Assembly (NCBI RefSeq): GCF_004123295.1
Contig: NZ_SDMK01000002.1
Span: forward strand, 434,001 to 498,000
Direction: 5' to 3'
Origin: Silvibacterium dinghuense
GTDB taxonomy: Bacteria; Acidobacteriota; Terriglobia; Terriglobales; Acidobacteriaceae
DNA: 64,000 nucleotides
Below the pieces are notes generated by a model, which ran no database searches, had not been told where the DNA came from, and was given only the letters and a program-made list of their open reading frames with translations. Both the position numbers and the translations under genes were made by a program. This document shows positions 27,414-35,783 of the stretch, in pieces; position 1 is the stretch's first letter; each line of letters starts with the position of its first letter.

Positions 27414-27626
27414 TCAGCAGCCACCGCCGACGAAGTGAACAATTTCAAACTTGTCCCCGGATGCAACCGGAGATGCGGCCCAGGTACTGCGAGGAACGAT
27501 CTCGCCGTTCTGCTCCACGGCAATACGGTCTCCCTTGAGAGCAAGGGAGGTAATGAGATCGGCTACGGTAGGTGCGGCGGGCAGATCATCGATCGTGCGA
27601 TCCTGCCCATTTAACGTGATCTGCAT
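27414..27626 (-). CDS. thiS: Sulfur carrier protein ThiS-like, with an extra C-terminal Cys
   Basis: A 70-residue ubiquitin-like sulfur carrier used in making the thiazole part of thiamin. It begins MQITLNGQDRTID, has the usual VADLITSLALKGDRIAVEQNGEIVPRS core, and ends FVGGGC. Normally the protein ends in Gly-Gly, whose carboxylate is adenylated and thiolated. Here a Cys codon lies between the glycines and the TGA stop, so the protein might need trimming before use. No other thi gene is in the window, and no thiamin riboswitch is seen upstream. Confidence 0.88.
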   Translation of the reverse strand: MQITLNGQDRTIDDLPAAPTVADLITSLALKGDRIAVEQNGEIVPRSTWAASPVASGDKFEIVHFVGGGC

Positions 27627-27662
27627 ATCCTGACTGTATCAGGACAGGTGCCCCCCTACGCA

Positions 27663-27869
27663 CTAGCGCAGGGTATGCCAGAGGAACCAGATGAGGAAGC
27701 CGCAGACCGCGAGGGCAAGGTTGAACAGCATGGCGAACATCAGCCCACGGTAGGCACCGGTCGGGTGCTCCGCGTAGACATCGTCCTCCGGGAAGAAGTT
27801 GACCTTTCGGGAGACAACCCGCAACACGGGGGACTGATCGGCATGCGCGCTTACGATAGGACCGGACAC
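27663..27869 (-). CDS. Small single-helix membrane protein, unknown function
   Basis: A 68-residue protein with a GTG start. About 40 polar residues (including NFFPEDDVYAEHPTGAYRG) precede one hydrophobic helix, LMFAMLFNLALAVCGFLIWF. No family is recognised. It lies 36 bases upstream of thiS on the same strand and next to the oxidase operon; association with respiration is a guess from location only. Confidence 0.55.
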   Translation of the reverse strand: MSGPIVSAHADQSPVLRVVSRKVNFFPEDDVYAEHPTGAYRGLMFAMLFNLALAVCGFLIWFLWHTLR

Positions 27870-27967
27870 GTTCTACGCTCCTCCACTGCTGGGTCTATCG
27901 GCGAAGGAGCCTCGAACTTCAAAATGGAACGAGCTGTTTCAAATCGAGCCAGAATGGAACTGAAAGC

Positions 27968-28234
27968 TCACTCCAGATCCAATTCCACCTCATCCACATA
28001 GCACCAGCCCCATGTCTCACCGGGCTCGAAGGAGCGCATGACGGGATGCTGTGTGTGATGAAAATGCTTGGTCGCATGCTTGTTATGTGAAGAATCGCAA
28101 CAGCCGACGTGGCCGCACTCCAGACAGAGGCGGAGGTGCACCTAGCGGTCGCCTGTCTTCAGGCATTCTTCGCAGCCTTGCGGGGTGCGGGGCGCTACGT
28201 TGTGGATGTGATCCAAGTGCTGACAGGTCTTCAT
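27968..28234 (-). pseudogene. UBP-type zinc-finger protein gene interrupted by an in-frame amber codon
   Basis: Read from the ATG at 28234, the frame gives 30 residues (MKTCQHLDHI, then PQGCEECLKTGDR), then TAG at 28144-28142, then 57 more residues in the same frame to the TGA at 27968. The second part is a clear UBP zinc finger: LCLECGHVGCCDSS, NKHATKHFHHTQHPV, FEPGETWGWCYVDE. Homologues have a Trp (TGG) at the place of the stop, so one base change explains it. Zinc ligands fall on both sides of the stop, so neither piece alone could fold normally. A GTG codon directly follows the stop and could allow reinitiation. A sequencing error is also possible. Confidence 0.82.
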
Positions 28235-28415
28235 CTTCTTCCTCTCTTTTCGATGCGAAATATTTCTCTCTTTTCCGCGTTAACTTCGGTTCTCTACCGC
28301 ACATCTTCGGGTATATGATGGCTGGTGCCAAAAATCTGCCGTTCTTTTCGGTTGTGAAAAGTTGCCATTCCCTGCATCGAATCACCGCTGAATGCACGGT
28401 ACCACCGTTGATGCC

Positions 28416-28444
28416 TTGACTCTTGACAGACGAAAAACTAGAGT
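28416..28444 (+). promoter_or_regulatory. Candidate sigma-70-type promoter of the nuo operon
   Basis: TTGACT at 28416-28421 and TAGAGT at 28439-28444 are separated by 17 bases, and lie 45 bases before the nuoA start. The -10 box matches the consensus at four of six positions. This is the best pair in the 255-base gap after the zinc-finger gene, but it is unproven. Confidence 0.4.
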
Positions 28445-28489
28445 CGTGACGTACCCGTAAGCGATGTTATTCCGGAGTCTTACTGGAAC

Positions 28490-28897
28490 ATGCCTACTCA
28501 TCCCTATACGTGGAACTACATCCCTCTGCTGATCCAGATTCTCGTTGCAGTGGGTATGGGTTGCTCGATGACGACCGTCTCCTTTCTGATTGGCCGGCAT
28601 CGCAGGCTCAAGACCAAACTCGAAGCCTATGAGTGCGGCATTCCCGCCGAAGGCGATGCGCGCGGACGCTTCTCCGTGCGTTTCTACATGGTCGCCATGC
28701 TGTTCATCCTTTTCGATGTGGAAGCGGTTTTCATGATGCCGTGGGCGGTGATCTATCGCCAGCTGCCGGCGATCACCGGTTCGCGCTGGTTCGGCTTCTG
28801 GGAGATGCTGGTCTATCTCGGCTTCGTTTTTATCGGGCTCTTCTACATCATGAAAAAGGGCGTTCTCGACTGGGCTTCAGACAAGGGTGATTTATAA
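28490..28897 (+). CDS. nuoA: NADH-quinone oxidoreductase subunit A
   Basis: A 135-residue membrane subunit of respiratory complex I with three helices. The conserved loop LEAYECGIPAEGDARGRFSV and the segment FYMVAMLFILFDVEAVFMMPW are typical. NuoA sits at the junction between the peripheral arm and the membrane arm near the quinone site. It is the first gene of the operon and is followed after three bases by nuoC; the usual nuoB is missing from this place. Confidence 0.96.
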   Translation: MPTHPYTWNYIPLLIQILVAVGMGCSMTTVSFLIGRHRRLKTKLEAYECGIPAEGDARGRFSVRFYMVAMLFILFDVEAVFMMPWAVIYRQLPAITGSRWFGFWEMLVYLGFVFIGLFYIMKKGVLDWASDKGDL

Positions 28898-28900
28898 GAG

Positions 28901-29395
28901 ATGACCGATCCTGCGCTCGATAAGGATGCTGTTCTTCAGGCTCATGCAGAGAACCGAGCCATTGCCTCCCTTCTTGCTGCCATTCCCGACGCGGTCACCG
29001 ATGCAAAGTACGACCGTAATGAACTGACACTCACCATTGCCAAGGATCGAATCCGCGCCGCCTGCAAGACGGTGCAAACTGCCGGCTATAACTTTCTCGA
29101 AGACGTAACCTGCGTCGATTGGTATCCGAGCGAGCCGCGCTTCCAGGTGACGTATCACATCGTCTCCCACACGCTGAATGAACGCGTGCGGCTGATCGCC
29201 ATGGTCGACAGCGTCGATCCGACGATCGACAGCATCACGCCGATATGGCCTTCCGCAAACTTCTATGAGCGCGAGGTCTGGGATCTCTTTGGTGTGCGTT
29301 TCCATGAGCACCCGTCGCTCCGCCGCATCATGATGCCCGAAGAATGGAAGGGCCATCCGCTACGCAAGGACTACCCTGTGGAGGGCTACCGCTGA
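28901..29395 (+). CDS. nuoC: NADH-quinone oxidoreductase subunit C
   Basis: The 30-kDa-type peripheral subunit of complex I, 164 residues. The family signature near the C-terminus is intact: YEREVWDLFGVRFHEHPSLR followed by RIMMPEEWKGHPLRKDYP. It is separate from nuoD, unlike the fused form of enteric bacteria; the stop of nuoC overlaps the nuoD start by one base (TGATG), so translation is coupled. It supports the quinone-reducing module together with NuoB and NuoD. Confidence 0.96.
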   Translation: MTDPALDKDAVLQAHAENRAIASLLAAIPDAVTDAKYDRNELTLTIAKDRIRAACKTVQTAGYNFLEDVTCVDWYPSEPRFQVTYHIVSHTLNERVRLIAMVDSVDPTIDSITPIWPSANFYEREVWDLFGVRFHEHPSLRRIMMPEEWKGHPLRKDYPVEGYR

Positions 29396-30630
29396 TGCCG
29401 GCCGATCTTTCTGAATTTGTCCCTACCTCTGCGCTGATCAAGCCGCGCCCGGAAGAAGGCTCGAAGGACCGCACGCTGGTCCTCAACATGGGCCCACAGC
29501 ATCCGTCCACGCACGGCGTGCTGCGCCTGGTGATCGAGATCGACGGCGAGACGGTGCTCAACGTCGTTCCTGACATCGGCTACCTGCATACCGGCATCGA
29601 GAAGACCTGCGAAGCGAAGTTCTACCAGCAGGTCGTGCCGATGACTGATCGCATCGATTACCTCAGTCCGATGACCAACAATCTCTGTTATTGTCTGGCC
29701 GTCGAGAAGCTGCTGCAGCTGGAGATCCCTGACCGCGCACAGTGGATTCGCGTGCTCTTCAACGAGCTCACGCGCCTCAATTCACATCTGGTCTGGCTGG
29801 GCACGCACGCCATGGACATCGGCGCGCTCACCGTCTTCCTCTACTGCTTCCGCGAGCGCGAACAGATCCTGCGCATCTTTGAGGCTGTTGCCGGCCAGCG
29901 CATGATGACTTCGTACTTCCGCGTCGGAGGCCTCTCACTCGAACCGCCACTCGATCTTCTCGGCAGAATCCGCGACTTTCTGAAGACGATGCCGGAGAAG
30001 ATCGACGAGTATCAGAACCTGCTCACCGGCAATCCGATCTGGGTAAGCCGCCTGAAGAACGTCGGCCATCTGAGCGCGGAAGATGCCATCGCGCTCGGCG
30101 TAACCGGTCCTCCGCTCCGTGCCTCGGGCGTCGATTGGGATCTGCGCCGTGACATGCCCTATTCGAGCTACGAGAAGTTCCAGTTCAAGGTGCCAATCTC
30201 GCATGACTGCGACGTGTGGGCACGCTATGTTATCCGCCTCGAAGAGATGCGCGAGTCGGTAAAGATTTGCATGCAGGCGCTCGACGGTATGCCGGAAGGC
30301 GATATCCGCGCGCATGCACCGAAGATTGTCCTGCCTGATCGCGAAAAGATGAAGACCGAGATGGAGTCGCTCATCCATCACTTCAAGATCGTCACCGAAG
30401 GCTTCGCCGTACCCGCGGGCCAGGTTTACCAGGCGGTGGAATCGCCGCGCGGCGAGATGGGCTACTTCGTCGTCAGCGACGGTACAGCCAAACCCTATCG
30501 CGTGCACATGCGAAATCCCTCTTTCGCAACCCTGCAGGCGTTACAGACCATGTGCGCCGGCCGACTGATCGCTGACGTAGTTGCGGTGATCGGCTCCATC
30601 GACATCGTGCTGGGAGAGATTGACCGATGA
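29395..30630 (+). CDS. nuoD: NADH-quinone oxidoreductase subunit D
   Basis: The 49-kDa subunit that forms the quinone-binding cavity with NuoB. Start at 29395 has GGAGGGC upstream and joins the nuoC stop; the frame is open 17 codons further into nuoC. The 411-residue protein has LVLNMGPQHPSTHGVLRLV with the quinone-site His, IGYLHTGIEKTCEAKFYQQ, FFDY-like segments and the ending CAGRLIADVVAVIGSIDIVLGEIDR. All core parts of the hydrogenase-like fold are present. Its TGA overlaps the start of the next, unknown gene as ATGA. Confidence 0.96.
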   Translation: MPADLSEFVPTSALIKPRPEEGSKDRTLVLNMGPQHPSTHGVLRLVIEIDGETVLNVVPDIGYLHTGIEKTCEAKFYQQVVPMTDRIDYLSPMTNNLCYCLAVEKLLQLEIPDRAQWIRVLFNELTRLNSHLVWLGTHAMDIGALTVFLYCFREREQILRIFEAVAGQRMMTSYFRVGGLSLEPPLDLLGRIRDFLKTMPEKIDEYQNLLTGNPIWVSRLKNVGHLSAEDAIALGVTGPPLRASGVDWDLRRDMPYSSYEKFQFKVPISHDCDVWARYVIRLEEMRESVKICMQALDGMPEGDIRAHAPKIVLPDREKMKTEMESLIHHFKIVTEGFAVPAGQVYQAVESPRGEMGYFVVSDGTAKPYRVHMRNPSFATLQALQTMCAGRLIADVVAVIGSIDIVLGEIDR

Positions 30631-31178
30631 GTTCGAAAAATACACTGGCATGGCTGGAAGAACAGACAGAGTCTCTGGCAGCCCGGACAGGAGCAGGCGC
30701 TGCTTTCTGGCCACAGCTGCAAGCAGCACTTCACTCTCTCGCCGCAGCTGAGCCGATCGCAGCCCATGTAACCGTAGCTGTGGCAGAAGAGGAACCGTGG
30801 CTGCTGACTGCATCGGCCGGTCTCTTTACGCTCAAGTTCGCGCTCGATACGCTGAGCGACACGTTGATCTATTCCTTCGTCTCAGATGAGCTGCTCGAGG
30901 TGCTTCCGCTCGAATCCGAGATCCTGCACTACGGCGTGATGCACCTCCGGCAATCTCCCTGGGGTGTGATCGATGGGCCGGACGAAGATGTGAGCACCTA
31001 CTTCGTGGATGATCCGCAGAGCGTGCAGTATGACCCGCTGGCCGAGCAGGTCGCGCGGTGGGGACTGGAAGCGTTGCTTGGCGGCTTCGAACAGATTGCA
31101 GAGCTGGAAGCCCTGGCAGCAGAAGAGGAAGAAGACGAGGAGGAGGAGCACACGCATGGCGGCGGCAGCGGACACTAG
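30627..31178 (+). CDS. Unknown acidic protein inside the nuo operon (between nuoD and nuoE)
   Basis: A 183-residue protein starting in the nuoD stop codon. It has no signal peptide and no clear membrane helix. Residues 1-60 are Ala/Leu/Glu-rich and helical; the middle (TLSDTLIYSFVSDELLEVLP, GVMHLRQSPWGVIDGPDEDV) looks like a mixed alpha/beta domain; the end is a strongly acidic tail finishing HTHGGGSGH. I recognise no family. Tight coupling on both sides indicates a part in complex I structure, assembly or regulation. The His/Gly end could bind metal. The start of the following gene lies inside the DNA that encodes this tail. Confidence 0.8.
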   Translation: MSSKNTLAWLEEQTESLAARTGAGAAFWPQLQAALHSLAAAEPIAAHVTVAVAEEEPWLLTASAGLFTLKFALDTLSDTLIYSFVSDELLEVLPLESEILHYGVMHLRQSPWGVIDGPDEDVSTYFVDDPQSVQYDPLAEQVARWGLEALLGGFEQIAELEALAAEEEEDEEEEHTHGGGSGH

Positions 31179-31521
31179 CCTCTATCGCGAGCTCTGGATC
31201 TCCTTTGCCTCGCTGATTCGCTCCTATGTAGCGGCGCACGATATCGGCCGGGCAATCGGCCACGCTTTTGTGGATGAGGGCGAAGATGGGCATCTTTCGC
31301 TGCGCTCCGAGCAGCGCGTCCTGTCTGTCGACTTCGAGACGGCAACAGGTACCGGAAGCTGGGCTCTCTATGAAGAAGATCCTGGCCCGGAACGGGCTCT
31401 GGCCCAGGGCACATTCACGATAGGCGAAGACAGTCTGGTCGCATTCAGCGACCGGCGCGGGCGGCTGGAGCTGGAAGTCGCCGCAGAGGCATTCACGGCT
31501 AAGGTGTTTGACGAGGAGTAG
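31156..31521 (+). CDS. Second unknown protein inside the nuo operon
   Basis: A 121-residue soluble protein. Start at 31156 has a GAGGAGGAG ribosome site and overlaps the previous gene by 23 bases. It begins MAAAADTSLYRELWISFASL, with a helix, then short charged strands (VLSVDFETATGTGSWALYEE, GTFTIGEDSLVAFSDRRGRL) ending in KVFDEE. No family is recognised. The first 25 residues resemble a helical start followed by a beta-rich domain. The reading ends three bases before nuoE, so it is co-translated with complex I genes and probably has a linked role. Confidence 0.75.
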   Translation: MAAAADTSLYRELWISFASLIRSYVAAHDIGRAIGHAFVDEGEDGHLSLRSEQRVLSVDFETATGTGSWALYEEDPGPERALAQGTFTIGEDSLVAFSDRRGRLELEVAAEAFTAKVFDEE

Positions 31522-31524
31522 GCG

Positions 31525-32034
31525 TTGGCTACGGAAAAGACGACCATATTTTCAACAGAGACGGCTGCACGCTTCGACCGGCTGGTCACGCTCTATCCGG
31601 TCAAGCGCTCGGCGCTCGTTCCCATGCTGCTCTATGCGCAGGACGATCTCGGCTACATCACGCCGGGCGCCGTAGCTGAAATTGCGCAGCGCCTCGATCT
31701 GCGCGAGAACGACGTGGAAAGCGTGCTCAGCTATTACTCCATGCTACGCACCAAGCCCGCCGGCAAGTACAACCTGCAGGTCTGCACCAATATCAGCTGC
31801 ATGCTGCGCGACGGCTACGGTATTTATGAGCACTGCAAAAAGCGGCTCGGAATCGGGCATAAAGAGGTCACAGCTGATGGTCTCTTTTCGCTTGAAGAGG
31901 TGGAGTGCATCGGAGCCTGCAGCTGGGCGCCTGCCATGCAGGTGAATTACGACTTCTATGACGAGCTCACGCCGGAAAAGGTCGACGTGATCATTGAGGA
32001 CTACAAGGCAGGCCGCGGAAAGGAAACGGTGTAA
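31525..32034 (+). CDS. nuoE: NADH-quinone oxidoreductase subunit E
   Basis: The 24-kDa subunit with the [2Fe-2S] cluster N1a. A TTG start is preceded by GAGGAG at proper spacing. The 169-residue thioredoxin-like protein carries the four cluster Cys in CTNISC (C-x4-C) and CIGAC (C-x3-C). It pairs with NuoF in the NADH-oxidising module. The gene lies three bases after the second unknown gene and two bases before nuoF. Confidence 0.96.
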   Translation: MATEKTTIFSTETAARFDRLVTLYPVKRSALVPMLLYAQDDLGYITPGAVAEIAQRLDLRENDVESVLSYYSMLRTKPAGKYNLQVCTNISCMLRDGYGIYEHCKKRLGIGHKEVTADGLFSLEEVECIGACSWAPAMQVNYDFYDELTPEKVDVIIEDYKAGRGKETV

Positions 32035-32036
32035 CG

Positions 32037-33350
32037 ATGCCCAGGCTCGTCTCCCATCCCGACGAAGTCAAGATCATCTCGCGCCGCTTCGGCCAGGGCG
32101 CGACCGACATCGACAAGTACATCGAGCTCGACGGCTACAAAGCCGTGCGCATGGCCATTGAAAAAGGCCCCGAGTGGATCATCAATGAGATGAAGGCCTC
32201 TGGCCTGCGCGGTCGCGGCGGCGCTGGATTCCCCACCGGGCTCAAATGGTCTTTCGTGCCCAAGCAGTCCGACAGGGCGAAGTACGTTCTCGTCAACGGC
32301 GACGAGAGCGAGCCGGCCACCTGCAAGGATCACGTTATCTTCCTGCACGATCCCCATGCGGTCATCGAAGGCACCATGATCGCCGCCCTCGCCATCGGGG
32401 CGAAGATGGGCTTCATCTATCTGCGCGGCGAGTATCGCTACCTGCTCAAGATCATGGAGAAGGCCGTTGCCGACGCTTATGCCAAAGGCTTCCTGGGCAA
32501 GAACATCTTCGGCTCGGGCATCGATCTTGAAATTGTGACGCAGACCGGTGCAGGAGCCTACGAAGTCGGAGAAGAGTCGGCGCTGATGGAGTCGCTCGAA
32601 GGCAAGCGCGGCGTGCCGCGCATCAAGCCTCCCTTCCCTGCTGTCGTCGGCCTGTACGGCGGCCCTACGGTCATCAACAATGCCGAGACGATCGCTTCTG
32701 TGCCGCATATCCTGCTGATGGGCGGCGAGCCCTACGCGAAGGTCGGCTCCGAACGCAATGGCGGAACGCGTCTCTTTGGCATCAGCGGCCACGTTGAGCG
32801 CCCTGGCGTCTATGAGCTGCCAATGGGCTACAACCTCAAGAAGGCTATCTACGAGGTTGCCGGCGGCGTAAAGGACGGCAAGGCACTCAAGGCCGTCGTC
32901 CCCGGCGGATCTTCGACGCCCGTATTGCTGCCGGACGAAATCGACGTAGGCCTCGATTTCGACCAGATGGGCAAGGCCGGCACCATGCTCGGCTCAGGCG
33001 GCATCGTGGTCATCGACGAGAGCGTCTGCATGGTCGAGTTCGCGCTGCGGACGATCAAGTTCTATCAGCATGAGAGCTGCGGGTGGTGTATTCCCTGCCG
33101 CGAAGGCACAGATTGGCTGAAGAAGTCGATTACCCGCCTGCACGCCGGCGGCGCGGAAGCGAAGGACATCGATAACATCCGCTATCTTGCCGAGAACATG
33201 CTGGGCCGCACCTTCTGCCCGCTCGGGGATGCAGCGGCGATGCCCACGATCGCTTTCGTCAAGAAGTTCCGCAAGGAATTCGAGGATCACCTGAACGGCA
33301 AGGGCTGCCCTTATCACCCTTCGATCGACCGTGAACCGGCGCTGGTATAA
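32037..33350 (+). CDS. nuoF: NADH-quinone oxidoreductase subunit F
   Basis: The 51-kDa subunit that binds FMN and NADH and holds cluster N3. The 437-residue protein has GLRGRGGAGFPTGLKW (NADH/FMN), VNGDESEPATCKDH, and the N3 ligands in ESCGWCIPCREG plus FCPLGDAA. The FMN loop reads GAYEVGEESALMESLEG; in well-studied complex I the corresponding place is GAYICGEETAL, so the Ile-Cys pair is replaced by Glu-Val. The double Glu is kept. The rest is normal. Confidence 0.96.
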   Translation: MPRLVSHPDEVKIISRRFGQGATDIDKYIELDGYKAVRMAIEKGPEWIINEMKASGLRGRGGAGFPTGLKWSFVPKQSDRAKYVLVNGDESEPATCKDHVIFLHDPHAVIEGTMIAALAIGAKMGFIYLRGEYRYLLKIMEKAVADAYAKGFLGKNIFGSGIDLEIVTQTGAGAYEVGEESALMESLEGKRGVPRIKPPFPAVVGLYGGPTVINNAETIASVPHILLMGGEPYAKVGSERNGGTRLFGISGHVERPGVYELPMGYNLKKAIYEVAGGVKDGKALKAVVPGGSSTPVLLPDEIDVGLDFDQMGKAGTMLGSGGIVVIDESVCMVEFALRTIKFYQHESCGWCIPCREGTDWLKKSITRLHAGGAEAKDIDNIRYLAENMLGRTFCPLGDAAAMPTIAFVKKFRKEFEDHLNGKGCPYHPSIDREPALV

Positions 33351-33371
33351 CGCGCTCAGAAAGAGACTGGT

Positions 33372-35720
33372 ATGGCTGACGTAACCTTCACTGTCGACGG
33401 CAAAAAGCTTACCGCTCCAGCGGGAACGCTGCTCATTGATGCCTGCAGAACTGCCGGCATCGAAATCCCTGCCTTCTGCTACTATCCCAATCTTTCGTTG
33501 CAGGCCGCCTGCCGCATGTGCGTCGTCCGCATCGAGAAGATTCCGAAGCTGCAGACCGCCTGCACGACACCGGTCGCCGAAGGCATGGTGGTGCAGACCG
33601 AAACTGAGGAAATCAAACAGTCCCGCAAGGCGATGCTCGAGCTGCTGCTCGGCAACCATCCGCTCGACTGCCCGGTCTGCGATGCCGGCGGCGAGTGCGA
33701 ACTGCAGGACATGACCTTCAAGTACGGCGCCGGTGAGTCGAAATACGTCGAGACCAAGCAGCACCGCGAAGAGCAGCAGTGGTCCCCGGTCGTCTTCTAC
33801 GACCGCCCCCGCTGCATTCTCTGCTATCGCTGTGTCCGCGTCTGTGGCGAGGGTATGGATGTCTGGGCTCTGGCCGTCGAGAATCGTGGCGCCAGCGCGG
33901 TCATCGCACCAAACCAGGGGGATCAGCTCGACTGCGAAGAATGCGGCATGTGCATCGACATCTGCCCGGTCGGCGCGCTCACCTCGGAGACCTATCGCTA
34001 CAAGACCCGCCCCTGGGAGATGAATCATGTCGGCACCGTCTGCGCGCATTGCGGAGATGGCTGCAAGACCACCCTGGGCATGCGCCGCGCCGATGACGGC
34101 ATGGAGATTGTACGCGCCGACAACCGCGACAAGAGCGGTATCAACAATGACTTTCTCTGCCTCAAGGGCCGCTATGCCTTCGACTTCGCCAATCACACCG
34201 AGCGGCTCACCAAACCTCTGGTTCGCGGCGCCGACGGCAAGCTCGCGCCTGTGAGCTGGGAAGAAGCGCTCGACTTCGCGGCGAAAAAGCTTGCAGAAGT
34301 TCGCGATACACGCGGCGGCAAGGCCATCGGCGTCATCGGCTCCAACCGCACGACCAACGAAGAGAACTATCTGCTGCAAAAGCTCGCGCGCGGCGTGTTG
34401 AAGACGAACAACATCGACCACCACCGCACTGCCGACTATGCGGCCTTCGCTGCTGCCCTTAAGGGCCATGCTGGCCGTGAAGCTTCTCTGCGCGATTTCT
34501 TCGACGCTCCCGCAATCCTTCTTCTGGGCAATAATCCCACCGAGCAGCATCCGGCCCTGGCATGGCAGATTCGCAGCAATGTTCGCCTGCATCGTTCGCG
34601 TCTTTATGTCGCGAATCACGAGCACATCAAGCTGCGCCGTCAGGCCAAGGCTGTTGCGGATATTCCGCAGACTGCTTACCCCGCCCTGGTGCAGTATCTG
34701 GCCGGTCATGACAGTGCCCTCGAGTCGAATGAATCGCTGGCCAGCTTCCGTGAAGCCATTCGCAAGGAAGAGTCGCTACTTATCGCCTTCGGCTCCGAGT
34801 ATCGTGGACGCGATATTCAGGCGCTGGTGGAGTTCGCGCTCTCACTCCCCAATGCGAAGATTGCCTGCCTTGGCGATTACGCCAACTCACGTGGTGCGGC
34901 CGATATGGGCATGCTGCCTGACCTGCTGCCCGGCTATGTGCCGGTTACTGCGCCTGGACACTTCGCCGAAGAATATGGCGCATTGCCGACAGAACCGGGT
35001 CTCGATCTTGTCGAGATGTTTGACGCTGCCGGCGCTGGCGATCTTGCTGCTCTCTATATCGTCGGCTCGAATCCCGTAGCCCGCTACGGGGTCGACCCCT
35101 CAGCCCTCAAGAATACATTCCTCGTTGTGCAGGACATGTTCCTCACCGAGACGGCTGTGCTCGCCGATGTGGTCTTCCCTGCCGCCAATCTTTATGAGAA
35201 GGCCGGCACTGCGACGAACACGTACGGTGATCTGCAGCTGGTCAAGAAGGGCGCGGACAAGAGCGGTGTACGGGCCGACTTCGAGATCATTGTCCGCATG
35301 GCCGCCAAGCTGGGCGCCAATCCCCGGGCCTTCGTGCCTGTCGGCAAAGGGGTACGGGCCGATTTCGGCCAGACCCGCGGCGCACAGTCCGGTGAAGCCG
35401 ATCGCCATCAGGTATGGCTCGCCGCACACAGCCTCGAGCCGAAGCTCAGCCCCTTCGATCCCTTCGCGATCTTCGACGAAATCCAGCGACTGGTTCCGGC
35501 CTATGATGTTCCCCGCCTCGACCTGCTGCTGGGCAACGATGAACATGTGAAGTCCGAGCTCGTGCAGATTGATGGCACCGTGGTACGCCGCGATCTGGTC
35601 CTGCCGGCCAACGATCATCTCGCGACCTCGGGGACTCTCGGCCGCTACAGTGCAAAGCTCACCGAGGTTGCCAACTCTCCGACCATGTTGACCAGTGCCG
35701 AGGAAACGGCAGCAGATTGA
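33372..35720 (+). CDS. nuoG: NADH-quinone oxidoreductase subunit G
   Basis: The 75-kDa subunit, 782 residues. The N-terminal ferredoxin-like domain has Cys in IPAFCYYPNLSLQAACRMC and later NHPLDCPVCDAGGECELQD, then the two-cluster segment CILCYRCVRVC and CEECGMCIDICPVGA. The molybdopterin-oxidoreductase-like domain follows, starting with the N7-type motif CAHCGDGC and a fourth Cys in FLCLKGRYAF. Presence of the N7 ligands is like the enteric and Thermus enzymes. The C-terminal half is divergent and shows no molybdenum-binding features. It is followed by a 63-base gap before nuoH. Confidence 0.94.
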   Translation: MADVTFTVDGKKLTAPAGTLLIDACRTAGIEIPAFCYYPNLSLQAACRMCVVRIEKIPKLQTACTTPVAEGMVVQTETEEIKQSRKAMLELLLGNHPLDCPVCDAGGECELQDMTFKYGAGESKYVETKQHREEQQWSPVVFYDRPRCILCYRCVRVCGEGMDVWALAVENRGASAVIAPNQGDQLDCEECGMCIDICPVGALTSETYRYKTRPWEMNHVGTVCAHCGDGCKTTLGMRRADDGMEIVRADNRDKSGINNDFLCLKGRYAFDFANHTERLTKPLVRGADGKLAPVSWEEALDFAAKKLAEVRDTRGGKAIGVIGSNRTTNEENYLLQKLARGVLKTNNIDHHRTADYAAFAAALKGHAGREASLRDFFDAPAILLLGNNPTEQHPALAWQIRSNVRLHRSRLYVANHEHIKLRRQAKAVADIPQTAYPALVQYLAGHDSALESNESLASFREAIRKEESLLIAFGSEYRGRDIQALVEFALSLPNAKIACLGDYANSRGAADMGMLPDLLPGYVPVTAPGHFAEEYGALPTEPGLDLVEMFDAAGAGDLAALYIVGSNPVARYGVDPSALKNTFLVVQDMFLTETAVLADVVFPAANLYEKAGTATNTYGDLQLVKKGADKSGVRADFEIIVRMAAKLGANPRAFVPVGKGVRADFGQTRGAQSGEADRHQVWLAAHSLEPKLSPFDPFAIFDEIQRLVPAYDVPRLDLLLGNDEHVKSELVQIDGTVVRRDLVLPANDHLATSGTLGRYSAKLTEVANSPTMLTSAEETAAD

Positions 35721-35783
35721 TGGCGCCCTGCTGAGGCAAGAGCAGACACATAACGCATCAGGAACGCATTCAGGAAGGCCCTT

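Noticed and set aside
27627-27662. Possible thiamin riboswitch before thiS
   Set aside because: Only 36 bases separate the two genes, and only a short tcctga/tcagga stem is seen; the conserved TPP riboswitch core is absent.
32994-34709. 571-codon open frame on the minus strand
   Set aside because: It lies opposite nuoF and nuoG, which are clearly real. Its codon use and composition are those of an antisense shadow in GC-rich DNA.
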